Shown piece by piece: positions 32,288 through 43,494 of a stretch of 64,000 nt of DNA. The position numbers and the translations under genes are program-made. The stretch is from positions 135,657,420-135,721,419 of the forward strand of contig CM043964.1 in assembly GCA_014529385.2 (NCBI GenBank). The letters run 5' to 3'. Each line of letters starts with the position of its first letter. Within the stretch, counting starts at the first letter, position 1. This stretch comes from Adiantum capillus-veneris. Lineage: Eukaryota; Streptophyta; Polypodiopsida; Polypodiales; Pteridaceae. The notes beneath the pieces are model-generated. The model was not told the DNA's origin, did not search any database, and saw only the letters and a list, made by a program, of their open reading frames with translations.

Positions 32288-33054
32288 ATTCCCCCTCAAG
32301 CCCGAACTAGACAGACCACTCTCATGATACCTTGAGTTTTTGGTGTACTCGTCAACCGTGAGTTTTAGGTTCTCTCACAACCAAGGATTTTGGTGTATCC
32401 ATAACCTAGTGCTATGATAGTAAACCCCCCCTTGAACAGATAGGGTGTAGGTTGAAAAACTAGCTACCAACAAATGGAGTTTTTGGTTCACTGCCAAACC
32501 TTGGGTTTAAGGTGTACCCAGTAACCTCATGAGAAGCAAAACAAAAATGGGCTGAGAACAAATGTTTTTGGGAGGTCTTACCACTTATGTATATGTGGCA
32601 GTGTCTAACTAGTAACCCGTACAATTTATCATGGCAATAGTTGACAATTTATAGGCTAAAATAAGGCTTTTGAAAGATAATTGTGATTGTGTTGACAATA
32701 GATAGACAAAACAAATCTATGATACTGAGCATGTAAAAATAGGTTTTGAAATTTTGCATTTGTTGATGGACCAAGTTCTTGAAGCAAGTCTTCGTGCATG
32801 ACTGTCGGTGCCTCATATAGAACAACATGGCACCAAAATCTCCTCTCTTTCATGTGCCTCAGACACAACTCATATGTAGACCAATGTATTCCTGGAACAA
32901 CCTTCGGCACATATATGGCATGTTGTTTTTCCCACTTTTTGAACTCTTGTTGAATATTTAAAATCCCCAAATCCTCCTTTGCATCCATGCCAGAGCAAAG
33001 TTTTGAGATGCCGTAGGTAACTGGCAGCACTTGTGAGGTGGTACACATAAGCAT

Positions 33055-33566
33055 CTTGAGATGCTGTGAAAATTGCCAAAGAAATCTTCCTTTAATGCTT
33101 GCCTTTTGAGATGCTTGAAAAAAAAAACTTACTTGCTACACCAGCAAGAGGGCGTTTTGAGATGCGCTGCCTTGCAGTGCTAATTACACTACCAACCTAC
33201 TAAGGCAGCATTTTGATATGCTAGTCAAATAGTAGCCAACTTTACTTCAATTGGATTGTTGGGGTTTTGATATGCTCACCCACTAGCTCTGCAAACAACA
33301 ACGTTTTGAAATGCAAGTTGTAAAGCTTCTTTCCGCCAGGAGTACCTAGGGCTTTGCAGCACAGTACATGCCACTGCTGCCTATCAAAACGCCACCGCCA
33401 AGGCTCACCAATGAGATGCCGACCCACTTGGGTTCTATGATGCCCGCCACAAAGGTGATGTGCCTTTGGATATGCTCGCAAATTTGCCTACTTGGAGCAC
33501 CTGAGTCTGCGTCTTGGTTGTCCGCCTGCAGCGAATGCCTATCAAAACGTGAGCGTCTTGAGATGC
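33055..33566 (-). repeat. Array of TTTTGA(G/T/A)ATGC motifs
   Basis: Plus-strand copies lie near 33055, 33105, 33154, 33211, 33264, 33304, 33465 and 33557, mostly 40-58 bases apart, and two inverted relatives (TATCAAAACG) lie near 33382 and 33540. The sequence between motifs is not conserved, so this is not a simple tandem repeat. Function unknown. Confidence 0.6.
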
Positions 33567-33603
33567 TAGCCCGCCACACCTACGGCCTAGGCTCTAATAC
33601 CAG

Positions 33604-33873
33604 TGTAGGTTTGATGACGGCTATGGAGGGTGGCGTCTGAGGAGAATCACCATGGCGGGCAGAAGTGCAGAGAACGAGGGGGATGAACGAGAGCAGAGAG
33701 GGAGAGAGAGATATTCGACATAGAGGAAACAAAGCAACGCTATATTTGATTTAAAATCCTTGTTACATATAAAGTCTTATAGAAATGCAAACTTAACTAA
33801 AAAGAGCTCGTGTTCATCTGCATGCTCTAGGATATGTTCCCACGGGATTAGACCACAGGACTTGAAGCCAACA
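33604..33873 (-). repeat. 5' LTR of the 32-kb non-autonomous element
   Basis: Partner of 32020-32287, adjoining the primer-binding site at 33591-33602. Confidence 0.9.
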
Positions 33874-34141
33874 TAGAAGACCATTCTATTGAAAAATAGC
33901 TTCTTTGTTCAATGCCTTGATCACAAGTATGTTTTAACTTTTTTTTCTTGAGCAGAGGCAGGCTCTTTTCCCATGAAAAAAGCCATTCCCTTATACTAGT
34001 TCATGTTGTTGTTGTAGTCCACAATGTGGGAATTGTAGTAGGAGTTTTTAAAGCACTTCTTGTGTTTCGTTTTGGCTTGCAGAATACATGTCTTAGAGAA
34101 TGAAGAAAGGCGTACATTTGCTTGGGTCATACAAGTGGATG
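33874..34141 (+). other. Flank between two LTR elements, with a small open stretch
   Basis: From 34060 the plus strand is open (RIHVLENEERRTFAWVIQVD) into the next LTR element. If that element and one GCTAT copy are skipped, the frame continues at 35923 as DSTGLKCIDYMGYAGRVFP to a stop near 35981. It looks like a former exon; AG ends at 34081. Family unknown. Confidence 0.4.
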
Positions 34142-34146
34142 GCTAT

Positions 34147-34645
34147 TATAAGGGGTATGAGCCTCCCGAAGACCGGCCACGGGAGGGGACCCCCCACCTA
34201 GGCACGTTAGCCTCACTCCACGCACTCGCGCACCGTGGGGACTCCACGCAAGGTTCCCCGGGGCACGCTATGACCCGTCGGCGGTGCGGCGGAGCCTGAG
34301 GCTACGTGGGGCTAGGGACCCGAGACGCGAGACCCGCGAAGACCCGCGAAACACAAACGGCCGTCGACCCATGGAACGCAACCACGCCCGAGCCGGTGCC
34401 GTCCGAGCCGGGCCCTCCTGAGCCGGTACCGTCCGTGCCAAGACCCCTTGAAGCAACACCTTGGTCCCTTGGCTGCGCGCGGGTATAAATCCCCGCCGGG
34501 CCCCTTGAAGGTAGAAGTCCCCTCGGCCGCGTGCGGGTAAGAATCCCCGACGGGCCCCTTGAAGACAGAAGTTCCCTCGGCTGCGTGCGGGTAAGAATCC
34601 CCGCCGGGCCCCCTCCCCGACGCGCCCAGAAGCTGGGGCGTCACA
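34147..34645 (+). repeat. 5' LTR of the GC-rich element
   Basis: Contains three tandem units of 53-57 bases starting CCCCTTGAAG (34444, 34501, 34555). The first holds GGGTATAAAT (TATA-like, 34484-34490) where the others have GGGTAAGAAT, so the promoter may lie in unit one. Confidence 0.88.
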
Positions 34646-35415
34646 CTTGGTATCAGAGCCCTCCGCACCGTGACGCGTTCCCTGAACACCGGGCCGTCAC
34701 TTGTGACCCGCGCCGGCCCCGATCCGAGCCGGGCACCTCCATGAGGAAAAGGAACGATGCGAGCCAGACAGGGCTCTTCGTGACGCGTCCAAACAACGGG
34801 CCGTCACCCGCGACCCGCGCCGGCCCCGATCCGAGCCGGGCACCACCATGACACAAAAAGCAAAGATGTGAGCCAGACAGGGCTCTCCCCAGGAAGAAAA
34901 GGCAGATGCGAGCCAGACAGGGCTCTTTATGACAAAAACAGCGAAACTCCAAAAACGCGACGAACCAAGCCAACGGTGTTCGTCGCGCCCCGGCCACGTT
35001 TTGTGGCCCATGCTGAGCTAAAGATCCAAACGACGTCCAAACAGGGACCAACTCGCAAGTGCTGCATTGCGACGGAACGCTCTTTCAAATTCGGCTTTCA
35101 AGAAGCCTCCGCGCGGACCAACGCAGCAGGTGGCTCCGCGCACATCGGGTTACCTATTCGGGGAACGCTCAAGTACGGGGATTTTCTACTTGGGTGTTCA
35201 AAGCATACTTTTTCAGCCTTCTGCCAAAACCCCAAAAATACTCACTCACTCACTTTCAAAAATGACAAAAACAAAGCATGCCGACTTACTTGCATTTTGG
35301 GAACAGTTTTGATCACTTGCACTTATATGCACCCCTTTGTCCCCACGGCCTCATGCATAGCCGAGCACTCTTTTCCCACGTTCGACGCGGTCGTCGAACT
35401 CTCTTCAAACGGGGG

Positions 35416-35917
35416 TGTATATAAGGGGTATGAGCCTCCCGAAGACCGGCCACGGGAGGGGACCCCCCACCTAGGCACGTTAGCCTCACTCCACGCACTC
35501 GCGCACCGTGGGGACTCCACGCAAGGTTCCCCGGGGCACGCTATGACCCGTCGGCGGTGCGGCGGAGCCTGAGGCTACGTGGGGCTAGGGACCCGAGACG
35601 CGAGACCCGCGAAGACCCGCGAAACACAAACGGCCGTCGACCCATGGAACGCAACCACGCCCGAGCCGGTGCCGTCCGAGCCGGGCCCTCCTGAGCCGGT
35701 ACCGTCCGTGCCAGGACCCCTTGAAGCAACACCTTGGTCCCTTGGCTGCGCGCGGGTATAAATCCCCGCCGGGCCCCTTGAAGGTAGAAGTCCCTCGGCC
35801 GCGTGCGGGTAAGAATCCCCGACGGGCCCCTTGAAGACAGAAGTTCCCTCGGCTGCGTGCGGGTAAGAATCCCCGCCGGGCCCCCTCCTCGACGCGCCCA
35901 GAAACTGGGGCGTCACA
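35416..35917 (+). repeat. 3' LTR of the GC-rich element
   Basis: Direct repeat of 34147-34645, with the same three internal units, and followed by the GCTAT duplication. Confidence 0.9.
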
Positions 35918-35922
35918 GCTAT

Positions 35923-38160
35923 GATTCAACAGGTTTGAAATGTATTGATTATATGGGGTATGCGGGCAGGGTCTTCCCTTGAGTATTAGTGTTATGTTGT
36001 GTATCGGATATTGATTGTCCAGTTCAATGGTGTGTATATTCTATTCAACACAAGTAGAAAGGACAGTTTTGGTAAAGATTCTAAGCAAGTTACAACAATA
36101 GGAGTATATGTGCTCTTTCGAGTCTAAATGAAGTTTGGCACATTGTATTGTGGATTGTACCTACAGGGTTGATCTTGGCAAATATAGAGGAGTGGTGGAC
36201 ATTTGGTTTGATCTCAGGGCTTGAGTAGCTAGGTCTTGTTTGACCTCAAAGGCTTCTTTGGCAAACATGATCGTCTGGGAAAGACCTTCCAATTCTTCCT
36301 ATTTTTAGCAGTTCGAGTTTAACAATGGTGTGATCCTCTTTGAGCCAGGAGTTCTTTGAGATTCAGGTTTTGCTATTCAGTTACAAAGGAAGCAGTTTTA
36401 CTCTAGGTTGTCTCATATTTTTTTGTGGTGGTACTTATACTCTTTTCCCACAATCGAGAGGGAAGGGGACTTCTATCTTGAGGGGAGCTCTAGGCTTTAG
36501 CTCTAGAGCTTTCAGTCATAGTCTCTGTTACGACGTGGGGTTGAGTCAATTGTTACCTTAGAGTGTACTTTTGAGGACACTTCTCTTTAAGAGGGGGCTT
36601 CCAGGTTCTTATCTTCAATTGACTTCCGGTGCTCCATTCAGCGGAGTACCATGTATGTGGCTTTGGAATGTGTGCGTTAGTTCTTAGTGCAGTTAGTATC
36701 TTGACACATGAAGGGGCTTCCAGGTTCTTATCTTCAATTTGACTTCCGGTGCTCCATTCAGTGGAGTACCATGTACGGTGTCTTCAAGTCCTTGGTTTCC
36801 TTGCGCGTTTCTTGTGGTTTTGGAATGTGAGCTTTAGTCCACAGTGCAGGTAGTATCTTGACTCATGTTTCCTTGAGTCACTTCGATTGTTGCTTCGTCT
36901 TTCAGATTTGTGGTGCGACGGCTGCTCTTCTGAGTGCATCCGAGTGGTGGTTCCTATGCTCTGTCTTCCAGATTGCTTCCTGTAGACTATATTATTTGGG
37001 ACACACCTACCTCTCTTATCCTTAGGCTGACAGGTCGTTTCGTACACGTGGACAATGATTCTTCTTGGACTAGAACCAATTACAATTAGCCATGCATTCT
37101 TCAAAGTGGGGAGATGTTCTTCTCGATACTCCCAGGTTTAATTCCAAGTTCCTCAAGTATATTTTCCTTTGGATTTACCTATCTCGGGTGATCCAGCTAC
37201 AGAGGTAGAGATTGTTGGAGAGTTATGGTAGTGCTCCATTCTGTGGGTATTCTAACTTCTCACGTTAGAGGGGGATGTGGAGTCATCTTGAGAGTCTGTT
37301 TTTGTGGATTACTTCCTTTCAGTTCTAGTGGTTCCATGTGTGGCATACAAGATTGATAGCTCATTGACAATATATTTGGTGGCATTGTATAGCACCTTGT
37401 TTTCCTCTTGTAGAGCTTGGGTGTAGAGACTCTTGACCTCGATGTATTAGTTGTAGTCTCAGTATTGATGTGTGTTTCTTTCTGTTGGATGCATGTTTCC
37501 AATTCATTGTGAGAGTGGGGTGATTCTCACGGGCTGTGTTCTAGAAAGAGGAAGAAGTAGCATTTTTTCACTCTCAGTCTCAATAAAGTTCCTTAGGATA
37601 CAGTTTACAGTTCACCATCCTATATGGTGGTTGGCTGCTTGGTTCTTCACCATCAGACAATTGATTCCTTAGTAGCCTCGATTGTCCGCATTCTTTGGAC
37701 TTCTCGTAGCAGCTTGGAGATTTTGGCATGTGGTATGTGATCAGAGGTGCAGATTTCTGACGCTTTCCTCGAGGGTGGAGCACTTGAGAGCTGGAAAAAT
37801 GATATGAATACCAAGAGTTTATGCATTTACCCTCTGTTTTGATGCTTTCTCTTGGAGTGGTCAGCCACAGTACTCCTGGTTGTGCAACTTGTGCGTCAGT
37901 TGAGTCGAAGAGATTCTTGTTAGAGCTAGATCTACTTTCAACGGACTATTTTACTTTTTGGAGGTCTTTAGGAGGTAGCAATTGGATCATATACTGTAGG
38001 ATACTTTTCTACTGTGAGATTTGTTGCATATATACTCGTCCACGAAATCCTCTCTTTCTAGTTGTAGATTGCTCACTCCAGCTCACTAGGCCGTCTTCAT
38101 TTCCAAGAGCTGAGAGGGGTTATGGTATCTATCTCTCTTGATTCGTCTAGTCGGTCTCGG
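35923..38160. other. Stretch with no supported gene; one tandem duplication
   Basis: No family motif on either strand. A diverged tandem duplication of about 118 bases lies at 36597-36850 (GGCTTCCAGGTTCTTATCTT and GACTTCCGGTGCTCCATTCA each occur twice). Confidence 0.5.
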
Positions 38161-39182
38161 TTTTTTCCAAGGATAGGTGTTAGGGAGTGGGGGATGTTTT
38201 GTGGCTGTGCTCGGTCAGATAGAGGTAATTTTCTCATGTTGGGACACTTCCAACCATGTGTAGCCCAGGGTTTTAGGTTCTTAGTTGCTAGTTAGCCTCT
38301 TGTGGCCCTAGGTGATTTTTCCCCAATGCCCCATGAGGCTCACCTGCCTATTTTCCCATCTCTCCCTTTTTATGCCCATTTATCTAGTCGTGAGGGCTGG
38401 GAGAGTGGGGTGAGCGCACCCTCCTTGCTGAGGTATATATGTGAGCAGGGGGGACCCTTATGGCATGCATTCTAGGCTCTAGCCCAGTAGAGGGGCGCCC
38501 TAGCTTGGGTGCCTAGCAGGGCATGCAGCCGAGGCAGTAGGCAGCATGGAGAGTAGTAGTAGCTAGCGTTTTTGGCAATTGCTCCCTCCTGCATTTTTGG
38601 GCAGCCAGTCATGAGCAATGGTCGGAGAGGAGTCGGAGCTGGAGAGATACCTGAAGGTTCTTCCACCCATGCTGCATCCTGTTCTCCATTCACTCGGAGT
38701 AGCAGTACAAGATTCAATGATCCTCAGGACACATCTTCCCTTCTGCCAAGAGGTGGTCTAGATCTTATGTTCCCCATGCTTGCTTGGCTGGTTCCCAGTT
38801 GTTGCCAAAGGTCTTGTGTGTAGGAGCAGCCGTAGTGTTAGTAGTAGTGTTGTGTGCTAGGGAGCTTTCCATTGAGGGCATGTAGTATCTATACCGGATC
38901 TCCCCAGAGCACTTGTGTATGAGCTTTTCCCATATATCTCTCTCTTTTTGTCTCTCCCTCTTATACTCAGATGCCCCGTCTCCACCTGAGTTCTCTCTCT
39001 TCCCCACAGTTGCCTTGTTCACGTGTGTGGCATTGCAGGTGTTCTCTAGTGTCAGAGGTCTTGTCGGAGTCGAGGTGTCCATCGGATTGGAGGTGAGTTG
39101 TTGTTTTCATTACATCTTCCGCTGCCCATTCTGACATGAGCTGGGAGGTCTTGAAGAGTATCAGAGCAGCTCCTAGTTGGCT
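38161..39182 (+). other. Possible LTR or leader sequence upstream of a gag relic
   Basis: TGTTAGGGAGTGGGGG near 38177, a TATA-like GTATATATGTGAGCAG near 38432, then a plus-strand open piece (MSNGRRGVGAGEIPEGSS, 38611 onward) could be the LTR promoter and gag start of the gypsy relic that follows. No second LTR copy was recognised, so this is only a suggestion. Confidence 0.3.
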
Positions 39183-39402
39183 AGCCCAAGAAGCCTTTTA
39201 AACCTTCTTCTGGTGGTCAAGGAAAAAGGCGTTTCTCGGGCAAATCTTTTGAAGAAAGGAAAGCTCCATGGGAAGCCAAGACATGCTACTTTTGTGAACC
39301 AAGGGGGACATTTTGCAAATGAAGGCCCATGAAGGAAGTCACGGGATAAGGATGACAAGTCGGAACATGAAGGAAAGAAGCCAAAATGTCACAAACGATG
39401 AC
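39183..39402 (+). pseudogene. Gypsy gag zinc-knuckle relic
   Basis: The plus strand reads KPSSGGQGKRRFSGKSFEER, then CYFCEP, and one frame over NQGGHFANEGP, followed by SRDKDDKSEHEGKKPKCHK. This is a basic gag tail around a CCHC knuckle (C-x2-C-x4-H-x4-C) whose frame breaks inside the knuckle and whose last Cys is Gly. It points to the same lost element as the pol relic from 39933. Confidence 0.6.
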
Positions 39403-39439
39403 GTGGCATGTCCAACTTATGGACCTTTGCCGAGGGGCC

Positions 39440-39840
39440 TAGGTGCCATTAATAAGAAGTGAAGAGCATGTTGACGTGGCTGCTGTACGAACTGTCGTAA
39501 AGCGCATTGGCTTCTGACGTGGCAAAACTGTACGGAATTTCTTCGATTTCTGCTAGCTGCTTTTGGCAATGCTAGCTTTTTGGCAGTTTGCTTTTGAGTT
39601 GAAACTTTTGGGGCTCTGCTTTTAGCAACCCTTGTAACTTGTTTATAAGTGGCCTTAGGGGCTCACTTATCAGAGCATTTGAACGTAGAGTCTGAGAGCG
39701 AGTACCCGCGGGCTCAATTGTACTTTGCACAGAGATTAATATAAAAATAAATACCGAAAGGGGCGCCAGTCTTTGGGGCCAATACCTATTGGACGGAACT
39801 ACGTCGGGCCATGTCGTGTCTCTTTTGTTCTGTCAGTTAA
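39440..39840 (+). repeat. LTR-like repeat, copy A
   Basis: The segment around GCTTTTAGCA, CAGAGCATTTGAACG, GTCTGAGAGCGAGTACC, AATACCGAAAGGGGCGCCAG and GTCGGGCCATGTCG recurs in inverted orientation at 45838-46085, and its end recurs at 46468-46510. It lies between the gag and protease relics, so it may be a solo LTR that landed there. No target duplication was identified. Confidence 0.55.
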
Positions 39841-39932
39841 TTTGAAGTGAATCTCTGCTGTGTCGCGGCATAATCTTGACTTGGGGTGTCCAAGTTTGAT
39901 ACACAAAGCCTAGTGGAGGACTTGTCCCAGAT

Positions 39933-40986
39933 TTGGTCGGTGATCAATCAAACACGGATGCCATGGAATTGTCTAGAGCTTGGGGCAAAGTTAGGGACCA
40001 CATAATATTGGTTTTCTTTGATCGAGGAGCCCGTGTAAATTTTATAATACCAGAATTGGCATCAAAGTTGGACATTCGTGTAGAGGAGATGGGTATGATG
40101 GTCGAGATAGGTTTAGCATGCCTAGGACATTCAGAGCTTGTTACTCTCATTTTGGGGAAGCTTCGTCTGCACATTTAGAGTAACCAATTGTTTTTGCCTT
40201 TGCTATCTCATCTGGATCATCTTTCCACGCACTTGATCTTTGCAAAAGAAGTACGTGAAGTTGTATCTGATTTGTCTACCTTAGATAAAGATAGAACAAC
40301 TTTTTTGAGTGGTTTTAGTGATGTTTTTTCGGACTCTTTGCGAGGGGAGTTACTTGTTGGAAGACCCGAGGATCATAGCATAAAAGTCCACCGAATAGAC
40401 CATAGTACAAGGTTAGTGTACCCCGACAGAAAGAGATTATGAGTCAAGTCAATGAGCTTTTAGAGAAGGGGCTCATTGAGCTCAATTCATCCCCTTTTTG
40501 TTCGCTTGTACTCCTAGTAATCGATTTAAAGGGTGGGTATCATCAGATACGCATTAGGCTAGAAGACGTCCGTAAGGCTGTTTTCAGGACAACATTTGGT
40601 CTTTATGAGTTTTTTTTAATGCTATTTAGTCTCACGACTACTCCTACCAACTGGGTTCAATAGAATGATGGACAAAATATTTAGACCACAGAGAAACTTC
40701 GTGGGTACATTCTTTGATGACATGATTTTCTTTTCAAAGTCTGAAGAGGAGCATAGGGATCGTTTGATCGTAGTTTTGATGAGTTACGAGGAATAGGCTA
40801 CTCATTAATGCGAAGAAGAGTGAATTCTTTCTAGAAGACAACTTTAAGACATTTACTTTCTTGGGCACATTGTTTCAAAGAATGGGGTACGCATGGATCC
40901 TGCTAAAATGGAAGCAATTAAGTCATGGCTAGATTTGAAGTCCATACATGAAATTCGAAGTTTTCTAGGTTTATGTTCCTACTATA
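39933..40986 (+). pseudogene. Ty3/gypsy protease and RT relic
   Basis: A protease trace (FFDRGARVNFIIPELASKLD, where D-R-G stands for the active-site D-S/T-G) is followed in other frames by FSDVFSDSLRGELLVGRPED and NELLEKGLIELNSSPFCS, the RT fingers. A deletion then joins LLVI to DLKGGYHQIRI, removing about 50 residues of the fingers. The palm follows with FFDDMIFFSKS (40708-40740) in place of Y-x-D-D, then FLGHIVSKNG and FLGLCSYY in scattered frames. Stops and frame changes are frequent. The reading is cut at 40986 by a nested LTR element and continues after it at 44726 (RNFVIFLATA), as the RT wording Y-Y-R-x-F requires. Confidence 0.8.
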
Positions 40987-42205
40987 TGTAAGGTGCAGTG
41001 GAATGAATGTTTGAACGTTGCTCAAGATGAGTGCTCCGAACTGTGCTCAAGGTTCCTTTTTCTTATGGAAGGGATAGCCTTCCGTTCCTTTAGTGAGAGA
41101 GTGCAATGGACACAAACAAAGTGAATGGACACTGTGAATGAAGGTGCTGAGACTGAGAGATAGAGAAGAGAATACGACACCAGAGACGTTGTAAAACCCT
41201 CCTCCGAAGGCCCCACTCTCAATGGCGAGAGCGGTCTACTTAGGATTGCACAAATCTCTACAAATGCTTGGACTTGCCGACGATGTGGACAACGATGAGG
41301 ACGACGACGAGACGGGCTGAAAACTGAAAACGCTAAGGGCTGAAATCTGCAAATCTTTATCTGCTGAATTTTGACTCTATGTCGATGACGATGTCGATGG
41401 CGACAATGCGACGACGACGCATTGAAAACGCAGATGCTGAAATCTGCGTTTTCTGGGCTGAAACTGTAAACCTTGCGGAAATTGGCCGTGTGGCGAGGAA
41501 CTGCTGCGGGAAAGTGAGATTTGCGAGGTTCTGGACTTGATCTGCGGTGTCTATGGGCTGAAAACTGAAAATGCTGAGGTTTCTTGATGTTCCGCCGCGG
41601 TGAATCTGCAAAACGTTGGGTGATGATGCAGATGCAAAAACGCTAGGGCTGAAAATCTGCAATCTGTCGTCGGTTGTTTTGCAAATGCAAAACGCTAGGC
41701 TTCTTGTTGAGTCTTCTGTCGCCAGGGATCTGCAAGAGCAAAACCACTGGCTGATTTGTTCCAAAAATGCTAGGTGGTTGCTGTGGAGCAAAAAGGCTAG
41801 GGCTTGGGGTTCTGCTGAGAAGTTGCCTGTTGAGCGAGTGCTCCTGTTGCCTCTTCTGCCAATTAGTGCTAGTATAGGTTTGCTTCTATACAAACTTACT
41901 CAATTTGCCCTACCTACTTTCCAACAAAAGTCACTTAAAAATAATAAGTGAAAAATGTCTAAAATAGGGAAAATAGGCTAAATGCACTGGAAAATTCCCC
42001 TGAAGGATTCTGATGGAAATGCTTATGATCAGGTTGTGTGCAACCAGAGGATATGCATCTACACTAAGTGACTGGGCATGCACGGTCTATGAATAGACTC
42101 ACAAAAGTGCCAGATCACTTCTAATCTAGACTGGCTGGCCTGATTGAACCCTTGTCGTGTTGTAGCTTGTCCACGGACACATAGGGTTGGATGTGTCACG
42201 TGACA
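40987..42205 (-). repeat. 3' LTR of the 41-kb element
   Basis: Direct repeat of 43495-44720. It includes the perfect short inverted repeat GAAAACGCAGAT / ATCTGCGTTTTC at 41424-41453, which recurs nearly unchanged in the partner LTR. Confidence 0.9.
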
Positions 42206-42871
42206 TCCCCTCCTTTTCAAAGTGAGGTACTGGTACCGAACTGTGGCGTCGAGGGAGATCGCCAATAGCATCCGAAATCTTGGTAGGGACTCTTCGCCGG
42301 CCCACTCGGATGTGCGGGTCGTGCGGTACTTGAACTTCATAAAGGTCTGCAACGCTTGCTTCTTTGGGCCGCGCCCAAAGCGACACAAAGTCTTCTGTGG
42401 CTCCTTCGATGCTTCTTCTTCGTCTAAAGTCATGCTTCTTTCTTCTTCAAGAATCTCCATGGCTGAAAATTCTTGAAACAATTTCCAACACAAAACCATG
42501 AACATACCTATTCCATGTAAAGTGAGTGGAAAAAATCTTGTCGTCCTCAAAGACTGTGCATGCAATGTAGATGAACAAAGAGACGGAGTGCTAACCCGTT
42601 CACCACACACACGCAAACAATGAGATCGAATCTTGTCTTTCTGATCTATATCAATCAACTGTGGCAATTCACAACTGAAATGCCCATGCTTGGTGCTCAT
42701 ACTTTCATGTGCTCTTTCTACCACTATATCGTGCCAAGAAAGAGACATGGAATGTGACTTCCTTGAATGCATACTTTTCAGCTTTTCATGAACAATCCGC
42801 ATACATTCGTGCTTATTCATGAGTGAAACGTGCTCAACGTACAATATGTCATGCCTCGGAAAAGGGATCAC
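42206..42871 (-). CDS. Uncharacterised reading frame inside the 41-kb element
   Basis: The minus strand is open from 42871 through the interior and on into the LTR (stop at 42059). The predicted start is MIPFPRHDILYVEHVSLMNK. A stretch rich in Glu and Lys (MEILEEERSMTLDEEEASKE) leads to FMKFKYRTTRTSEWAGEESL, which faintly recalls a chromodomain W-K-G-Y..W-E-P-E-x-x-L pattern at the end of gypsy integrases. That resemblance is too weak to call. It may be the last trace of a lost pol or a chance frame. Confidence 0.25.
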
Positions 42872-43494
42872 ATAAAGATGCTGACTAAAATACAGGAAAC
42901 GATCACGAGTGAAACACTCGAACTATGCGTGCGTATCAATCATGCGAACACATAATACTTCCTGTAAGGGTTCTTTGGACCTAGGCTTGAGAGCCAAGAT
43001 TGGTTTGTCCTGAAGGGGTGCTTTGGACTTAGGCTCGAGAGACCATTTTGAAATTGTGGGTTCTTGTGGTCTTGGGTTCTTAAGTTCACGAGGAACTTGG
43101 GTTCTTGGGGTCTTGAGTTCTTGAGGTTCTTAGAGGGTCTTCTTTTGCGTGCAATCTGTGTTCGAGAAGGATCTTCTCTTCACCCGAGTTCTGCTCTTTT
43201 CCGCGGGCGCACCCCTTGGCGGCCTTGCGCTCACACCAAGGTTGCTTTTTCCCACCTCACGTCGATTGGCCGGCCGCTAAGTGCACGGTCCGCTCTCAAT
43301 GAGTGAAAAGAGGCACAAGGGGAGGCTGGACAAGCCCTTCTTTCTTGGGGTTCCTGTCACTCTTCAAAAACAAAATTAGGAATCGACATGCCCAAGCGAA
43401 CTTGAGTTCGTGCGACCGCAACAAGCAAAAATTCTATGGTTCTTGTGGTTCTTTCCTTGAGTGATACAGAACACTGCTAAAGCTTTGATACCAA

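Larger units (their letters stand above)
32020..33873 (-). mobile_element. Short non-autonomous LTR retrotransposon, copia-like signals
   Basis: Direct repeats of about 270 bases (32020-32287 and 33604-33873) begin TGT(T)AGGTTTGATGACGG and end CAACA, with TAGAA on both outer sides (32015-32019, 33874-33878). The minus strand has a primer-binding site TGGTATTAGAGC (33591-33602) one base inside the 5' LTR and a polypurine tract (CTTGAGGGGGAAT, 32288-32300) before the 3' LTR. Both match the initiator-Met tRNA and PPT pattern of plant copia elements. The 1.3 kb interior has no reverse transcriptase or integrase. It has one minus-strand open stretch (33054-32656, 132 codons) of unknown family, possibly captured sequence, and an unusual recurring 11-base motif. 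It must have relied on another element for movement. Confidence 0.88.
34147..35917 (+). mobile_element. GC-rich non-autonomous LTR element (TRIM-like)
   Basis: LTRs of about 500 bases (34147-34645 and 35416-35917) are nearly identical and end GGGGCGTCACA. The right one starts TGTATATAAGGGG; the left one lacks the first four bases. GCTAT flanks both sides (34142-34146 and 35918-35922). The primer-binding site TGGTATCAGAGC (34648-34659) matches the initiator-Met tRNA site used by many plant LTR elements, and a short G-run (ACGGGGG) precedes the right LTR. The 770-base interior has no pol domain. It does have two copies of a 65-70 base unit (CCGGCCCCGATCCGAGCCGG) and three of GAGCCAGACAGGGCTC. 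The GC content is far above the flanks. The open frames inside it reflect GC bias. Confidence 0.9.

Noticed and set aside
33055-33566. CRISPR-like array
   Set aside because: The motif is only 11 bases, is degenerate and occurs in both orientations, and the sequence is a plant retrotransposon interior.
34147-35917. Several open frames of 60-234 codons in the GC-rich element
   Set aside because: They occur in all frames because of GC bias, cross LTR borders and are duplicated by the LTRs. No domain is visible.
41357-41951. 178-codon minus-strand and 111-codon plus-strand frames in the LTRs of the 41-kb element
   Set aside because: They lie wholly in the LTR, are echoed with breaks in the partner LTR, and reflect the internal short repeats.
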